Origin: Flavobacteriales bacterium UBA2619
GTDB taxonomy: Bacteria > Bacteroidota > Bacteroidia > Flavobacteriales_D > Sanyastnellaceae
DNA: 21,852 bases
Reading direction: 5' to 3'
Assembly: GCA_002339135.1 (NCBI GenBank)
Contig: DDJR01000093.1
Location: 5,059 to 26,910, forward strand
The notes beneath the pieces were generated by a model. It searched no databases. It was not told the origin of the DNA and was given only the letters and a program-made list of their open reading frames with translations. The translations under genes were made by a program, and so were the position numbers. Below are positions 21,616-21,852 of the stretch, piece by piece; the stretch's first letter is position 1; each line of letters starts with the position of its first letter.

Positions 21616-21623
21616 CAAAGGTA
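21616..21623 (-). promoter_or_regulatory. -7 promoter element of the GWxTD-glycosyltransferase operon
   Basis: TACCTTTG on the minus strand is a perfect TAnnTTTG box and ends exactly four bases before ATG 21611. A TTTG lies only seven bases upstream, too near for a -33 box. The spacing decides the start codon and predicts a leaderless mRNA. Confidence 0.65.
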
Positions 21624-21784
21624 GGTTTTACAAAGTAAAAAATGCGACACCGCAAATCTTGATTAAAATCAGGATGCAGGGAATATAATCAAATGACAAC
21701 GCTGAATGAATCAGCTTAGATTTGATTGGGGGCTTTGCCATATCAGTCAATAAAGAGATAGTTGCCGACAGAAACAAAACAAAA

Positions 21785-21813
21785 AAAACCCACACAATTG
21801 TTGTATGGGTTTT
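21785..21813 (-). terminator. terminator of the serine-type tRNA
   Basis: AAAACCCA (21785-21792) pairs with TGGGTTTT (21806-21813), extended by ACAA/TTGT inside. On the minus strand it starts eight bases past the tRNA 3' end and is followed by an eight-T run. The mirrored A/T tracts could let it act on both strands. Between it and the GWxTD gene (21624-21784) I see nothing more. Confidence 0.85.
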
Positions 21814-21821
21814 TATTTTTG

Positions 21822-21852
21822 CGGAGGCGGAGGGATTCGAACCCCCGGTACC
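21822..21852 (-). tRNA. 3' part of a tRNA, probably tRNA-Ser
   Basis: On the minus strand the sequence shows a T arm with TTCGAAT loop closed by a five-base stem (GGGGG/CCCTC with one G-T pair), then the acceptor strand CGCCTCC and discriminator G. CCA is not encoded in full (the next bases are CAAA). Discriminator G and an acceptor strand pairing with GGAGGCG fit tRNA-Ser, which has a long variable arm whose end may be the GGTACC at the window edge. The anticodon is outside the window. Confidence 0.75.

Noticed and set aside
21628..21741. 37-codon minus-strand ORF (MAKPPIKSKL...) upstream of the GWxTD gene
   Set aside because: No promoter or ribosome site, unusual composition, and its end runs up to the GWxTD promoter; probably chance in AT-rich DNA.
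21847..21852. GGTACC at the window edge as a restriction-site cloning junction
   Set aside because: It fits naturally as the end of a tRNA variable arm; one hexamer at an edge is not evidence of an artificial junction.

Overview
This window looks like a core-genome segment from a member of the Bacteroidota, most likely a Flavobacteriales-type marine or aquatic bacterium. The evidence is a short primary sigma factor without region 1.1, repeated TAnnTTTG promoter elements (the Bacteroidota -7 box), almost no Shine-Dalgarno sequences, a GWxTD-domain protein, a SiaB/SiaC pair, a large TerB/FHA-like ABC transporter, and generally AT-rich DNA. I see no insertion sequence, prophage, CRISPR array or transfer signature.

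Left part (1-5229): the 5' end of a DEAD-box RNA helicase (minus strand, cut by the window edge) is divergent from a lysophospholipid acyltransferase-like gene. This converges on a SpoU/TrmH RNA methyltransferase, which is divergent from a BamA/TamA-type outer-membrane protein. accD (acetyl-CoA carboxylase beta subunit) follows. Centre-left (5230-8994): the housekeeping series rpsO, pnp, rpoD covers ribosome assembly, RNA turnover and primary transcription initiation; it has a terminator after rpsO and a strong one after rpoD. Centre (8995-13692): an AT-rich spacer with a ten-C run leads to a beta-helix lipoprotein and an ABCG-like ABC transporter.

Right part (13693-21852): a siaB-siaC operon on the minus strand is divergent from a SAM methyltransferase and ZIP metal transporter pair. 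These converge on an HMG-CoA lyase-family gene, which is divergent from an 84-residue gene of unknown function. The 3' end of that gene overlaps a competence-type ComEC membrane protein. Upstream of comEC on the same strand lies a translationally coupled pair, a GWxTD-domain protein and a family 2 glycosyltransferase. The window ends inside a serine-type tRNA with its terminator.

No undescribed multi-gene system stands out. The best signal is regulatory. Four genes (beta-helix lipoprotein, siaB, HMG-CoA lyase, GWxTD protein) each carry a -7-like element whose last base is exactly four nucleotides before the chosen ATG, which predicts transcription starting at or very near the start codon, that is, leaderless mRNAs. 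A fifth gene (helicase) has a perfect element eight nucleotides from its ATG. The sigma factor expected to read these elements is encoded in the same window. Secondary points of interest are the siaBC pair without siaA or siaD nearby, the unusual N-terminus and large loop of the ABC transporter, and a palindrome overlapping the accD promoter.
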